The notes: generated by a model not told the origin, from the letters alone. Shown: positions 28,447-37,452, counted from the stretch's first letter. The stretch: 64,000 nucleotides of DNA from Erwinia sp. E602 (GCF_018141005.1 NZ_CP046582.1:2418001-2482000); one strand, 5' to 3'. Made by a program: numbers and translations.

Positions 28447-29397
28447 ATGAAGCTTAAGAACACCATTCTGGCATCAGCCCTGCTGTCAATGACCGCACTC
28501 TCCGCGCACGCGGCGCAGGAACTGACGCCGGAAAAGGCCGCCGCGCTGAAGCCGTTCGATCGCATCACGATCAACGGACGTTTTAACGCGATCAATGAGG
28601 CCAGCAGTGCCGTTTCGCGCCGTGCTGACGCACTGGGTGCGGCCTCCTATTACATTCAGGGCATCAACGATCTGAACGGCAACGGCGGCAACTGGACCGT
28701 GACGGCGGACCTCTACCGTGCAGACGCACCGGAAGCGGTAAAAAACAAAGACCGCGTGATCAACGGCGTGCGTGAACTGACCAAAGCGGAAGCCTTCAAG
28801 CTGGAGCCGTTTGATACCGTCTCCGCCAGCGGTTTCTTCCGCAGCCAGCCGGACGTCAACGATGCCATCACCCGCGCCGCGAAAGATAAGGGTGCCGCGT
28901 CATTCTTTATCGTACGCCAGGTTGACATCAACAGCGGCGGCAACCAGATCGTTAACGCCTATATCTACAAGGCCGATGCTCCAGAGCGTAAGGTGCAGTC
29001 GCCTAACCTGATCCCTGCCGATTCAGAAGCCGGTAAAGCGGCGCTGGCCGCCGGCGGCGAAGCAGCGAAAAAGGTTGAGATCCCGGGCGTGGCCTCGTCG
29101 GAAACCCCAAGCAACAAGGTTGGCCGTTTCTACGAAACCCAGAGCTCCAGCGGTCAGCGTTATACCGTGACCCTGCCGAACGGCAAGAGCGTGCAGGAAG
29201 TGAACGCCATCACCGCGGCGCAGATGCAGCCATACGACAGCATCATCTTTACCGGCCACTTCAGCACCCCGACCGAAATCTCGGAAGAAGTGGGTAAACG
29301 CGCCATTGCCAAAGGCGCCAAGTACTATCACGTCACCCGTGAGTGGTCGAATCAGAGCGGCGGCAACCTGACCATCAGCGCCGACCTGTTTAAGTAA
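28447..29397 (+). CDS. ydgH: YdgH/BhsA/McbA-domain periplasmic protein YdgH
   Basis: 316 aa. Signal peptide (NTILASALLSMTALSAHA) followed by three DUF1471 (BhsA/McbA-like) repeats at about 30-95, 105-170 and 250-316, each with a FDxI/V ... GRF/GFF/GHF ... A(K)AxGAxSYYI pattern. E. coli YdgH has the same size and layout. Periplasmic; exact function unknown, family members relate to stress and surface properties. ATG 28447 has AAGGA 8 bases upstream. Divergent from pntAB as in E. coli. Confidence 0.95.
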   Translation: MKLKNTILASALLSMTALSAHAAQELTPEKAAALKPFDRITINGRFNAINEASSAVSRRADALGAASYYIQGINDLNGNGGNWTVTADLYRADAPEAVKNKDRVINGVRELTKAEAFKLEPFDTVSASGFFRSQPDVNDAITRAAKDKGAASFFIVRQVDINSGGNQIVNAYIYKADAPERKVQSPNLIPADSEAGKAALAAGGEAAKKVEIPGVASSETPSNKVGRFYETQSSSGQRYTVTLPNGKSVQEVNAITAAQMQPYDSIIFTGHFSTPTEISEEVGKRAIAKGAKYYHVTREWSNQSGGNLTISADLFK

Positions 29398-29427
29398 TCG
29401 CGCTTCCCCTGACCCAGGGGATCGCCA

Positions 29428-29455
29428 GGGGCAGCCGCGTGCTGCCCTTTTTTTT
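29428..29455 (+). terminator. ydgH terminator
   Basis: GGGCAGC-CGCGT-GCTGCCC followed by eight T, 30 bp after ydgH. Confidence 0.9.
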
Positions 29456-29623
29456 GCATAGTTTCGTTCAGAAACTGCATAGCAAGTCATTGCATCCCGC
29501 CCCGTCCCTCCGTAAAATCGCCGCCCTTCACAGCGGTTTCGTTCACCTTAACGCGCCTGGGCCTGAACAGAACGCCACCACGGCGTCGTAATCTGGTTTT
29601 ATATTCTGTTACTGGAGTTTTTA

Positions 29624-31015
29624 TTGGACAAAAAATTAGGGCTCGCGGCGTTAACGGCGCTGGTACTCAGCTCGATGCTCGGTGCCGGGGTGTTCAGCCT
29701 GCCGCAAAATATGGCGGCGGTGGCCGGCCCGGCGGCGCTGCTGATCGGCTGGGCGATCACCGGCGTCGGCATTCTGCTGCTGGCAACGGCGATGCTGCTG
29801 CTGACCCGACTAAAGCCGGAACTGGACGGCGGCATCTTTACCTACGCGCAGGCGGGCTTTGGCGACCTGATCGGCTTCTGTTCGGCCTGGGGTTACTGGC
29901 TGTGTGCGGTGATCGCTAACGTCTCCTATCTGGTAATCGTCTTCTCGGCGATGAGCTTCTTTACCGACACGCCGCAGCGGGTGGTATTTGGCGACGGCAA
30001 CACCTGGCAGGCGATGCTGGCGGCCTCGCTGCTGCTGTGGGCGGTACACGGGCTGGTGCTGCGCGGGGTGCAGACGGCGGCGGGCATTAATCTGCTGGCG
30101 ACGCTGGGCAAGCTGCTGCCGCTGGGGCTGTTTGTCCTGCTGGCGCTGGCCGCGTTTAACCTCGACCGCTTTACGCTGGATTTCAGCGGAATGACGCTCG
30201 GTAAGCCGGTGTGGCAGCAGGTGAAAGACACCATGCTGATCACCCTGTGGGTGTTTATCGGCGTGGAGGGGGCGGTGGTGGTCTCCGCCCGCGCCCGCCA
30301 CAAGCGCGACGTCGGACGCGCCACGCTGCTGGCGGTTATGGCGGCGCTGGTGGTCTATCTGCTGGTGACGCTGCTGGCGCTCGGCGTGGTGCCGCGCGCT
30401 GAACTGGCTCAGCTGCGTAACCCGTCGATGGCCGGGCTGATGACCGCGCTGGTCGGGCCGTGGGGCAATCTGATTATCGTCGCCGGGCTGATTGTTTCGG
30501 TGTGCGGGGCCTATCTGAGCTGGACGATTATGGCCGCCGAAGTGCCGATGATTGCCGCGAAACACGGGGCCTTCCCGCGCATTCTCAGCCGGCAGAACGC
30601 CCGCGGCGCGCCCGCCGCCTCGCTGTGGCTGACCAACGGCAGCGTACAGCTGTGCCTGATCCTGATCGGCGTCACCGGGGCCGACTACAATACCCTGCTG
30701 ACCATCGCCTCGGAGATGATCCTGCTGCCCTATCTGCTGGTCGGTGCCTACCTGCTGCGACTGGCGTGGGCGGAGCATAAGCCGGCGATAACGCTGGTGG
30801 CCGCCGGGGCCTGCGCCTACGGGCTGTGGTTGCTGTACGCGTCTGGAGTGATGCATCTGCTGCTGTCGGTGGTGCTGTATGCACCGGGGCTGCTGCTGTT
30901 TCTGTATGCGCGCCACCGCAACGCCGGGGTAAAGCCGCTGAGGATCTGGGAAAAAGGGCTGATGGTGCTGATCGGGGTGGCAGCGGTTCCGGCACTGTGG
31001 CAGCTGATGCACTGA
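29624..31015 (+). CDS. ydgI: APC-family amino-acid antiporter YdgI (ArcD-like)
   Basis: 463 aa, 12 or 13 transmembrane helices. It follows E. coli YdgI almost throughout: LGLAALTALVLSSMLGAGVF, FSLPQNMAAVAGPAALLIGW, FCSAWGYWLCAVIANVSYLV, LWVFIGVEGAVVVSARAR, SWTIMAAEVPMIAAKHGAFP. Related to arginine/ornithine antiporters; the substrate of YdgI itself is not firmly known. It begins with TTG at 29624, with GGAG 8 bases upstream; no ATG is available near. Same position after ydgH as in E. coli. Confidence 0.93.
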   Translation: MDKKLGLAALTALVLSSMLGAGVFSLPQNMAAVAGPAALLIGWAITGVGILLLATAMLLLTRLKPELDGGIFTYAQAGFGDLIGFCSAWGYWLCAVIANVSYLVIVFSAMSFFTDTPQRVVFGDGNTWQAMLAASLLLWAVHGLVLRGVQTAAGINLLATLGKLLPLGLFVLLALAAFNLDRFTLDFSGMTLGKPVWQQVKDTMLITLWVFIGVEGAVVVSARARHKRDVGRATLLAVMAALVVYLLVTLLALGVVPRAELAQLRNPSMAGLMTALVGPWGNLIIVAGLIVSVCGAYLSWTIMAAEVPMIAAKHGAFPRILSRQNARGAPAASLWLTNGSVQLCLILIGVTGADYNTLLTIASEMILLPYLLVGAYLLRLAWAEHKPAITLVAAGACAYGLWLLYASGVMHLLLSVVLYAPGLLLFLYARHRNAGVKPLRIWEKGLMVLIGVAAVPALWQLMH

Positions 31016-31114
31016 GGTTTAGCACGCGCAACTCGCTGGCCCTCATCCCCTAAAAAACGCACCGCCAGTGATACATTTAAGCCGGTGCGAAGCGGCGAGC
31101 CATCCAGTGCGGGG

Positions 31115-31158
31115 CCACGGGATTGGCCTGCCGGATGCCCGGGGAGGCCAACCCGTGG
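31115..31158. repeat. Long inverted repeat between convergent genes
   Basis: CCACGGGATTGGCCT (31115-31129) and AGGCCAACCCGTGG (31145-31158) pair with a single bulged base around a 15-base GC-rich loop. It sits between ydgI and a convergent hypothetical gene. No T-run follows on either strand, so it is either a REP-like element or a non-canonical bidirectional terminator. Confidence 0.55.
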
Positions 31159-31175
31159 GGCGTAAACCCGCCCTT

Positions 31176-31589
31176 TCAGTGCGTCTGTGAGGCCAGCGTC
31201 ACCTGCAGCCGATCGTCCAGCTGCTGTAACTCCAGCGGCCGCGCATACTCCTGGCGTACGGTGTCCAGCTGTGAAGCGGAGAGCGGGTAAGGTAACAGAA
31301 TATCGAAGCGGGACAGCTGCTGCTGTTCGGCGAGGGCAATCAGCCGGGCAATATTGATCTCATCGCTGACCTGGGTGGAGAGGATCTGCAGCGCCAGCTC
31401 TTTAATCTCTTCCGGGCCGGCCGGCGCGACGGCAGCTGGCTTTTTGGTGACCATGCCGAAAATCGGCATCACGCCGTAGATGGCGTCGACAAAACTCCAG
31501 CGCTTACGACAGGAGGCGGAGAGAAAATCAATGTAGTTAAGACAGATACGGTCACCGTAGTCAGCGCCCGCCAGCTTCTTTTCCGCCAC
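31176..31589 (-). CDS. Hypothetical protein between ydgI and rstA
   Basis: 137 aa, soluble. Starts with GTG at 31589 supported by AAGGAG 6 bases upstream. The N-terminal part is YGDRICLNYIDFLSASCRKR; the middle has a short Ala/Pro linker (KPAAVAPAGPEEIKELALQI); the C-terminal half is helical and Leu/Gln-rich. I do not recognise a family. In E. coli folM and ydgC occupy this interval. It is convergent with ydgI and divergent from rstA across 155 bp. Confidence 0.65.
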   Translation of the reverse strand: MAEKKLAGADYGDRICLNYIDFLSASCRKRWSFVDAIYGVMPIFGMVTKKPAAVAPAGPEEIKELALQILSTQVSDEINIARLIALAEQQQLSRFDILLPYPLSASQLDTVRQEYARPLELQQLDDRLQVTLASQTH

Positions 31590-31744
31590 CCTGCTCTCCT
31601 TAATTGGTTGATATTACGCCAGCACTGACGAATATAATGACATATTCCACAGCCATTATACACTAGCCAGCAGAGTGACAATCCTGACCCTCGTCAAACT
31701 CCTGACGAAACGGCCGCGGCCCTCCGCGCAGGCATGAAGGCGTT

Positions 31745-32476
31745 ATGAACAAAATTGTATTTGTAGAAGATGACAAAGACGTCGGTGAACTGATTGCCGC
31801 CTATCTCGGCCGCCACGACATCGAGGTGATCGTCGAGCCGCGCGGCGACCAGGCCGAGGCCACCATTGCCGCCCACGAGCCGGACCTGGTGATGCTGGAT
31901 ATTATGCTGCCGGGCAAAGACGGTATGACCCTGTGCCGCGACCTGCGCAACGGCAGCGGCTGGCGCGGGCCGATCGTGCTGCTGACCTCGCTGGACAGCG
32001 ATATGAACCATATTCTGTCGCTGGAGATGGGCGCTAACGACTATATTCTGAAAACCACCCCGCCCGCCGTGCTGCTGGCACGCCTGCGCCTGCATCTGCG
32101 CCAGGCCGGCAACAGCACCCAGAGCGACGATATCGCGCCCACGGTTTCCGCGCAGAAGATGCTGCGCTTCGGCACCCTGAGCATTGATCCGGTCAACCGC
32201 CAGGTAATCCTCTCCGGCGAGGTGATTGCGCTCTCCACCGCCGATTTTGACCTGCTGTGGGAGCTGGCGACCCACGCCGGCAGCACGCTTAACCGCGACG
32301 CGTTGCTCAAAACCCTGCGCGGCGTCAGCTACGACGGTATGGATCGCAGCATTGACGTGGCGATATCGCGCCTGCGCAAAAAGCTGCTCGACAGCGCCAC
32401 CGAACCTTACCGTATCAAAACCATCCGCAACCGCGGCTATCTGTTTGCGCCGCATGCCTGGGACGCGCAGCCATGA
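31745..32476 (+). CDS. rstA: Response regulator RstA
   Basis: 243 aa, OmpR/PhoB type. Receiver domain 1-115 with acidic pocket E8/D9 and phospho-acceptor D52 (LVMLDIMLPGKDG), K at KTTPP. Winged-helix effector at about 140-240 (DFDLLWELATHAGSTLNRDA; SIDVAISRLRKKL; IKTIRNRGYLF). Partner of RstB; in E. coli it is under PhoPQ control and activates asr. An RstA box is present upstream of asr at 35343. Its stop overlaps the rstB start by 4 bp. Confidence 0.96.
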   Translation: MNKIVFVEDDKDVGELIAAYLGRHDIEVIVEPRGDQAEATIAAHEPDLVMLDIMLPGKDGMTLCRDLRNGSGWRGPIVLLTSLDSDMNHILSLEMGANDYILKTTPPAVLLARLRLHLRQAGNSTQSDDIAPTVSAQKMLRFGTLSIDPVNRQVILSGEVIALSTADFDLLWELATHAGSTLNRDALLKTLRGVSYDGMDRSIDVAISRLRKKLLDSATEPYRIKTIRNRGYLFAPHAWDAQP

Positions 32477-33765
32477 GAAAGCTGTTTATACAGTTTTATC
32501 TGCTGTTGTTCGTCTGCTTTCTGGTGATGGCAATGCTGGTCGGGCTGGTATACAAGTTCACCGCCGAGCGCGCCGGCCGTCAGTCGATGGATGACCTGAT
32601 GAAAAGCTCGCTGTACCTGATGCGCAGCGAGCTGCGCGAGATCCCGCCGCGCGACTGGAACAAAACCATCGAGAATCTCGATCTTAACCTGTCGTTTAAG
32701 CTGCATATCGAGCCGATGAACAAGTATCAGCTTGACCCGACCACCCTGAAGCGGCTGCGCGCCGGGGAGATCGTCGCGCTGGACGATGAGTACACCTTCC
32801 TGCAGCACATTCCGCGCAGCCACTACGTGCTGGCGGTCGGGCCAATCCCCTATCTGTTCTACCTGCACGAGATGCGGATGTTCGATATCGCCCTGCTGGC
32901 GCTGATCGGCATTTCGCTGGCCTTCCCGGTGTTTATCTGGATGCGCCCGCACTGGAAGGAGATGCTCAGGCTGGAAAACGCCGCACAGCGCTTCGGCCAG
33001 GGGCACCTTGACGAGCGCATTCATTTTGACAGCGCGTCGAGCCTGCTGCGGGTTGGCGTGGCCTTTAACCAGATGGCGGACAATATCAACGCGCTGGTCG
33101 CCAGTAAGAAACAGCTAATCGACGGCATCGCCCACGAGCTGCGCACCCCGCTGGTGCGGCTGCGCTACCGGCTGGAGATGAGCGACAATCTGAGCGCCGC
33201 AGAGTCCGCCGCGCTGAATCGTGATATCGGCCAGCTGGAGGCGCTGATCGAAGAGCTGCTGACCTACGCACGCCTCGACCGCCCGCGGGTGGAGCTGAAT
33301 CTGCAGGCCTTCGATCTGGCCGACTGGCTGGAGGAGCGGCTGCTGGACTTCCGCCTGGTGCACCCGGAGTTCACCATCGAACTCGACACGCCACAGCGCG
33401 AGAATCCCGGCGTGGCCGACGCGAGGCTGATGGAGCGGGTGCTGGATAACCTGGTCAACAACGCGCTGCGCTATGCCGGGGGGCGCCTGCGGGTGGGCCT
33501 GTGGTTTGACGGCCACCTCGCCTGCCTGCAGGTGGAAGATGACGGCCCCGGCATCCCTGCCGAAGAACGCGAGCGGGTGTTTGAACCCTTTGTGCGCCTC
33601 GACCCGAGCCGCGACCGCGCCACCGGCGGCTGCGGGCTGGGCCTGGCGATCGTCCACTCGGTGGCGCAGGCCTTCGGCGGCACCGTCACCATCGACAGCA
33701 GCCCGCTGGGCGGTGCCAGCGTTCGCTTTTGCTGGCCGGTTGATCTACCCTTACGCAATGTCTGA
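32473..33765 (+). CDS. rstB: Sensor histidine kinase RstB
   Basis: 430 aa. TM1 (LFIQFYLLLFVCFLVMAMLV), periplasmic sensor of about 110 residues, TM2 (IALLALIGISLAFPVFIW), HAMP (WKEMLRLENAAQRFGQGHLD), H-box with His221 (IDGIAHELRTPLVRLRYRLE), and an HATPase domain with LDNLVNNALRYAGG (N box), DDGPGIPAEE (G1) and GGCGLGLAIVHSV (G2). Phosphorylates RstA. Translationally coupled to rstA through ATGA. Confidence 0.96.
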   Translation: MRKLFIQFYLLLFVCFLVMAMLVGLVYKFTAERAGRQSMDDLMKSSLYLMRSELREIPPRDWNKTIENLDLNLSFKLHIEPMNKYQLDPTTLKRLRAGEIVALDDEYTFLQHIPRSHYVLAVGPIPYLFYLHEMRMFDIALLALIGISLAFPVFIWMRPHWKEMLRLENAAQRFGQGHLDERIHFDSASSLLRVGVAFNQMADNINALVASKKQLIDGIAHELRTPLVRLRYRLEMSDNLSAAESAALNRDIGQLEALIEELLTYARLDRPRVELNLQAFDLADWLEERLLDFRLVHPEFTIELDTPQRENPGVADARLMERVLDNLVNNALRYAGGRLRVGLWFDGHLACLQVEDDGPGIPAEERERVFEPFVRLDPSRDRATGGCGLGLAIVHSVAQAFGGTVTIDSSPLGGASVRFCWPVDLPLRNV

Positions 33766-33789
33766 ACCTGTTCATTAATAAGGATAATT

Positions 33790-35271
33790 ATGTCTTCAGC
33801 TTATGCCCGTTTAACCCATACCTTCCTGCGCCTGTCACGCTTTGGCCATCTTTCCGCCATCGCCGGCTGGGATATGCAAACCATGATGCCCGCCGGCGGC
33901 AGCCGCGCGCGCGGTGAAGCGCTGGCCGAACTGAGCGTGCTGCGCCATGAGATCCTCACCGCGCCGCAGGTGGGCGAGTGGCTGCAGCAGGCGCAGCAGG
34001 AAGAGCTGGACGACGTGGAGCGCGCCGACCTGCACGAGATGCAGCGCAGCTGGCAGCAGGCCTCGCTGCTGCCAGCCAGCCTGGTGGAGGCCAAAGCGCT
34101 GGCCGGTTCCCGCTGTGAACACGCCTGGCGGCAGCAGCGCCCGGCCAACGACTGGCAGGGCTTTGCCGCCAACCTGCAGGAGGTGGTTAAGCTCAGCCGC
34201 GAAGAAGCGGAGATCCGCGCCCAGGCCAACGGCTGCTCGCGCTACGATGCGCTGCTCGACCTGTATGAGCCGGGCATGACCAGCGCCATGCTGGACCGCA
34301 CCTTCGGCGACCTGAAACAGTGGCTGCCGGACCTGCTGCAGCGGGTGGTGGATAAACAGGCTACTGAGCAGGTGCAGCGCCCGGATGGCCCCTTCCCGCA
34401 GGCCGCCCAGCAGCAGCTGGGGCTGGCGGTGATGAAGCTGCTGGGCTTTGATTTTAACGCCGGGCGGCTGGATATCAGCGCCCACCCGTTCTGCGGCGGC
34501 GTGCCGGAAGATGTGCGCATCACCACCCGTTATAACGAGGCGGAGTTTATCAGCGCGATGATGGGGGTGATCCATGAAACCGGCCACGCCCGCTACGAAC
34601 AGAACCTGCCAAAACAGTGGGCCGGGCGTCCGGTGGCGCTGGCGCGCTCCACCGCCATCCACGAATCGCAGAGCCTGTTCTTTGAGAAACAGCTGGGGCG
34701 CAACCCGGCGTTCCTGAGCCTGGTGCAGCCGCTGGCGGTACAGCTGCTGGGCGACCAGCCGGCGCTGGCAGCAGACAACTTTATTGCGCTGAACCAGCGG
34801 GTGAAACCGGGGCTGATCCGCGTGGATGCCGATGAGGTGAGCTACCCGGCCCATGTGATCCTGCGCTATGAGATCGAACGTGCGCTGGTAGCCGGTGAAA
34901 TCGAGGTGGAGGATATTCCGGCGCTGTGGCAGGAGAAAATGCAGGCGCTGCTCGGGCTGGACACCACCGGCGACTTCCGCAACGGCTGTATGCAGGATAT
35001 TCACTGGACCGACGGTGCCTTCGGCTACTTCCCGACCTACACGCTGGGGGCAATGTACGCCGCACAGCTGTTCCAGGCGCTGCAGCGCGCGCTGCCGCAG
35101 GTCAATGAGATGATCCGCCAGGGCGAACTGCAGCCGGTGTTTGACTGGCTGCAGCAGAATATCTGGCAGCACGGCAGCCGCTTCAGCACCCGCCAGCTGA
35201 TTGAGAACGCCACCGGCGAAGACCTTAACCCGGCGCACTTCCGTAAGCACCTTGAGCAGCGTTATCTGTAA
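33790..35271 (+). CDS. M32-family metallocarboxypeptidase (Taq type)
   Basis: 493 aa, standard M32 length. Zinc site HETGH at about residue 262 (MMGVIHETGHARYEQ) with the downstream Glu in STAIHESQSLFFEK. Other family motifs: SAIAGWDMQTMMPAGG, DVRITTRYNEAEFISAMMGV, ADEVSYPAHVILRYEIE and GCMQDIHWTDGAFGYFPTYT. A cytosolic Co/Zn-dependent enzyme that trims C-terminal residues. It starts 24 bp after rstB with AAGGA upstream, so may be cotranscribed with rstAB; this linkage is not present in E. coli K-12. Confidence 0.93.
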   Translation: MSSAYARLTHTFLRLSRFGHLSAIAGWDMQTMMPAGGSRARGEALAELSVLRHEILTAPQVGEWLQQAQQEELDDVERADLHEMQRSWQQASLLPASLVEAKALAGSRCEHAWRQQRPANDWQGFAANLQEVVKLSREEAEIRAQANGCSRYDALLDLYEPGMTSAMLDRTFGDLKQWLPDLLQRVVDKQATEQVQRPDGPFPQAAQQQLGLAVMKLLGFDFNAGRLDISAHPFCGGVPEDVRITTRYNEAEFISAMMGVIHETGHARYEQNLPKQWAGRPVALARSTAIHESQSLFFEKQLGRNPAFLSLVQPLAVQLLGDQPALAADNFIALNQRVKPGLIRVDADEVSYPAHVILRYEIERALVAGEIEVEDIPALWQEKMQALLGLDTTGDFRNGCMQDIHWTDGAFGYFPTYTLGAMYAAQLFQALQRALPQVNEMIRQGELQPVFDWLQQNIWQHGSRFSTRQLIENATGEDLNPAHFRKHLEQRYL

Positions 35272-35342
35272 CTGAGCTGCGGGCAGGCAGCGAACGTTGG
35301 CTGTCTGCCCAGACGCGATATTTACGCCTTTCGGCCACGTTG

Positions 35343-35356
35343 TACATTAGGTTACA
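35343..35356 (+). promoter_or_regulatory. RstA box upstream of asr
   Basis: TACATTAGGTTACA matches the RstA consensus TACATNTNGTTACA at 11 of 12 fixed positions, about 105 bp before the asr ATG. It predicts RstA activation of asr, with the regulator encoded just upstream. Confidence 0.8.
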
Positions 35357-35461
35357 CGCCGATACCAATCACTCACGGAAAGCCAACACGCCATCCCTTA
35401 TAGTCTTCTCACCGGCCCCGCAGTGGGCTGACAAATGAACTAAACACTTGAGGGTTTTGCG

Positions 35462-36004
35462 ATGAAAAAATTATTTGCTCTGGTTGTAGCCGCTGCAATG
35501 GGTATCTCTTCAGTCGCTTTCGCTGCTGAAACCACCGCCGCGCCAGCCACCACTACCCCGGCTGCTGCCACTACCGCTGCTCCGGCCGCTGCCCCGGCGA
35601 AAGCCGCTGTTAAGCATCATAAAGCCCATAAGAAAGCCGCCGTACAGAAAGCCCAGGCCGCTAAAAAGCATCACAAAGCGAAGAAAGCCGCTGCACAGAA
35701 AGCCCAGGCTGCTAAAAAGCACCACAAAGCCGCGGCTAAGCCAGCACAGAAAGCCCAGGCTGCTAAAAAACACCACAAAGCGGTAAAACCTGCTCAGAAA
35801 GCGCAGGCGGCTAAGAAGCACCACAAAGCCGCGGCTAAGCCAGCACAGAAAGCCCAGGCTGCTAAAAAGCATCACAAAGCAGTAAAACCTGCTCAGAAAG
35901 CGCAGGCGGCTAAGAAGCACCACAAAGCCGCGGCTAAACCAGCTCAGAAAGCCCAGGCTGCTAAAAAACACCACAAAGCGAAAAAATCTGCTCCAAAAGC
36001 GTAA
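35462..36004 (+). CDS. asr: Acid shock protein Asr
   Basis: 180 aa, longer than the 102-aa E. coli Asr because of internal repeats. Signal peptide ([18 protein letters not shown]), an Ala/Thr/Pro segment (residues 20-45), then a basic repeat region of [15 protein letters not shown] words to the end; very rich in Lys, Ala and His and almost free of acidic residues. Exported to the periplasm, where it is thought to buffer protons or shield proteins at low pH. RstA box at 35343 and a strong terminator frame the gene. Neighbours ydgU and ydgD as in E. coli. Confidence 0.94.
   Translation: MKKLFALVVAAAMGISSVAFAAETTAAPATTTPAAATTAAPAAAPAKAAVKHHKAHKKAAVQKAQAAKKHHKAKKAAAQKAQAAKKHHKAAAKPAQKAQAAKKHHKAVKPAQKAQAAKKHHKAAAKPAQKAQAAKKHHKAVKPAQKAQAAKKHHKAAAKPAQKAQAAKKHHKAKKSAPKA
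35717..35976 (+). repeat. 99-bp tandem repeats inside asr
   Basis: Copies start at 35717, 35816 and 35915 (last one partial), period 99 bp or 33 residues, nearly identical at the DNA level including synonymous sites. Each holds one AAAKPAQK and one AVKPAQK variant. High DNA identity points to recent expansion and a likely length-variable locus. Confidence 0.85.
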
Positions 36005-36052
36005 GTCTGACTGAGGGGTGAATCGCTCACCCCGGCTGAATGTCCCACTCAA

Positions 36053-36079
36053 ACACCCGGATTTTCCGGGTGTTTTTTT
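36053..36079 (+). terminator. asr terminator
   Basis: ACACCCGGA-TTT-TCCGGGTGT followed by seven T. A second hairpin (GGGGTGA ... TCACCCC, 36015-36033) lies just before it. Confidence 0.88.
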
Positions 36080-36091
36080 AAGGAGTTTCGA

Positions 36092-36175
36092 ATGATGGGC
36101 CGACGCTACTTGTTCGAAATTATTCTGGGGTTGATGATCCTGTGCGGAATTATTGCTGCCAGCTTCTACCTGTAA
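36092..36175 (+). CDS. ydgU: Small membrane protein YdgU
   Basis: 27 aa (MMGRRYLFEIILGLMILCGI plus seven more residues): basic N-terminus and one transmembrane helix. AAGGAG lies 6 bases upstream of ATG 36092. E. coli has a 27-aa YdgU at exactly this position between asr and ydgD. It follows the asr terminator directly, so readthrough from the acid-induced asr promoter could express it. Too short for standard gene callers. Confidence 0.88.
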   Translation: MMGRRYLFEIILGLMILCGIIAASFYL

Positions 36176-36286
36176 TCCCCGTAGCACGCTGATATATCAA
36201 AATAATCTCCCCTTTTTAACGCGTTGCGTCTATAGTTATTACACCCGCGTTATCACTTGTTGAATCCCTTCCAGCCTGAGAACAAT

Positions 36287-37096
36287 ATGCGCCTGACCGC
36301 TGTGCTATTAATGGGTTGCTTCGCTGTTTCATTTACCACCCATGCCGATGACGATGCCCGCAGTAATAATGAAACCAAAACGCTGTTTTTTGGCCATGAC
36401 GATCGTCAGGAAGTGAGCAATTCGGGCGCTGCGCCCTGGGATGCGATTGGCCAGCTGGAGACCGAAAGCGGCAACCTGTGCAGCGCGACGCTGATCGCCC
36501 CGCACCTGGCGCTGACCGCCGGCCACTGTCTGCTGGCCCCGCCGGGCAAGCCCGATCCCGCCGTGGCGCTGCGCTTTATCACCGGCGGCAAGCGCGGCTG
36601 GCGCTATGAGATCCACGATATCGAAGGCCGCGTCGATCCGGCGCTGGGCAAAAAGCTGAAGGCCGACGGTGACGGGTGGATCGTGCCGGCCTCCGCCGCG
36701 CCCTACGATTTCGGCCTGATCGTGCTGCGTAATCCGCCCTCCGGCATTACGCCGGTGCCGCTGTTTAGCGGCACGCGCAGCGAGTTAACCGCCGCGCTGA
36801 AGGCCAGCAACCGTAAAGTCACCCAGGCGGGCTACCCGGAAGATCATCTGGACAACCTCTATTCGCACAGCGACTGCCTGGTCACCGGCTGGGCGCAGAA
36901 AAACGTGCTGTCGCACCAGTGCGACACCCTGCCCGGCGACAGCGGTTCGCCGCTGCTGCTAAAGGTGAACGGTGAGTGGCAGCTGATTGCGGTGCAGAGC
37001 TCGGCCCCGGCGGCGAAAGACCGCTACCTGGCGGATAACCGCGCGATTGCGGTGACGGCGTTTCGGGATAGTCTGGAGGCGCTGGCGCAGCAGTGA
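36287..37096 (+). CDS. ydgD: Trypsin-like periplasmic serine protease YdgD
   Basis: 269 aa (E. coli YdgD 273). Signal peptide ([18 protein letters not shown]); S1-fold catalytic triad visible as His in ALTAGHCLL, Asp in PYDFGLIVL, and Ser in [11 protein letters not shown], with paired cysteines around the His loop and the Ser loop. V8/glutamyl-endopeptidase-like. ATG 36287 is chosen because it starts the signal peptide; an upstream TTG adds ten odd residues. Confidence 0.9.
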   Translation: MRLTAVLLMGCFAVSFTTHADDDARSNNETKTLFFGHDDRQEVSNSGAAPWDAIGQLETESGNLCSATLIAPHLALTAGHCLLAPPGKPDPAVALRFITGGKRGWRYEIHDIEGRVDPALGKKLKADGDGWIVPASAAPYDFGLIVLRNPPSGITPVPLFSGTRSELTAALKASNRKVTQAGYPEDHLDNLYSHSDCLVTGWAQKNVLSHQCDTLPGDSGSPLLLKVNGEWQLIAVQSSAPAAKDRYLADNRAIAVTAFRDSLEALAQQ

Positions 37097-37193
37097 GTTC
37101 TGCATGCCCGGCACGATAGCGCCCTCTTCCAGCGTGCATCCTGGCGGGCATTATGTTGCAGCCAGGCTTAACAGTCCGATCCGCAGGTCACAA

Positions 37194-37223
37194 CAAAAAG
37201 GCTCTCCATTTTACCGGAGAGCC
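37194..37223 (-). terminator. hok mRNA terminator, locus 1
   Basis: On the minus strand GGCTCTCC-GGTAAAAT-GGAGAGCC is followed by TTTTTGTTG. It also ends ydgD transcription from the other side. Confidence 0.8.
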
Positions 37224-37293
37224 TTCAAAAAGCGCTTGTGGTGCCTGACTCCATCAGAGCCCTGAAAAGGCGGGTTTCCCCGCCTCCAGGTTG

Positions 37294-37452
37294 CTACTTA
37301 CCGGATTTGCAGGCCATTGACGCTGCCACCTCCCTGATCCCGTCCTTGTAGCGTACCTCGCATAGCGATTTTCGCGTCAGACCGGTGAATATCAATAGTG
37401 TTACGCACACAATTAACAGGCACCAGATCAAGGTGCTGCGTGGCAGTTTCAT
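37294..37452 (-). CDS. Hok/Gef-type type I toxin, locus 1
   Basis: 52 aa: short N-terminus (MKLPRSTL), one transmembrane helix ([18 protein letters not shown]), then [12 protein letters not shown] with the Cys conserved in Hok-family toxins, and a periplasmic tail ending ACKSGK. Such peptides depolarise the inner membrane. AAGGAG sits 9 bases before the ATG. It is the inner start of the longer mok frame, and an antisense sok RNA covers the leader. A paralogous locus lies at 58823-59041. Confidence 0.9.
   Translation of the reverse strand: MKLPRSTLIWCLLIVCVTLLIFTGLTRKSLCEVRYKDGIREVAASMACKSGK

Noticed and set aside
33835..35250. 471-codon minus-strand open frame opposite the M32 peptidase
   Set aside because: Shadow frame: the plus strand has HETGH and all family motifs in a full-length gene.
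35510..36187. Long minus-strand frame opposite asr, rich in Phe/Leu/Ser
   Set aside because: Produced by the Lys/His/Ala repeats of asr read in reverse; no start signals.
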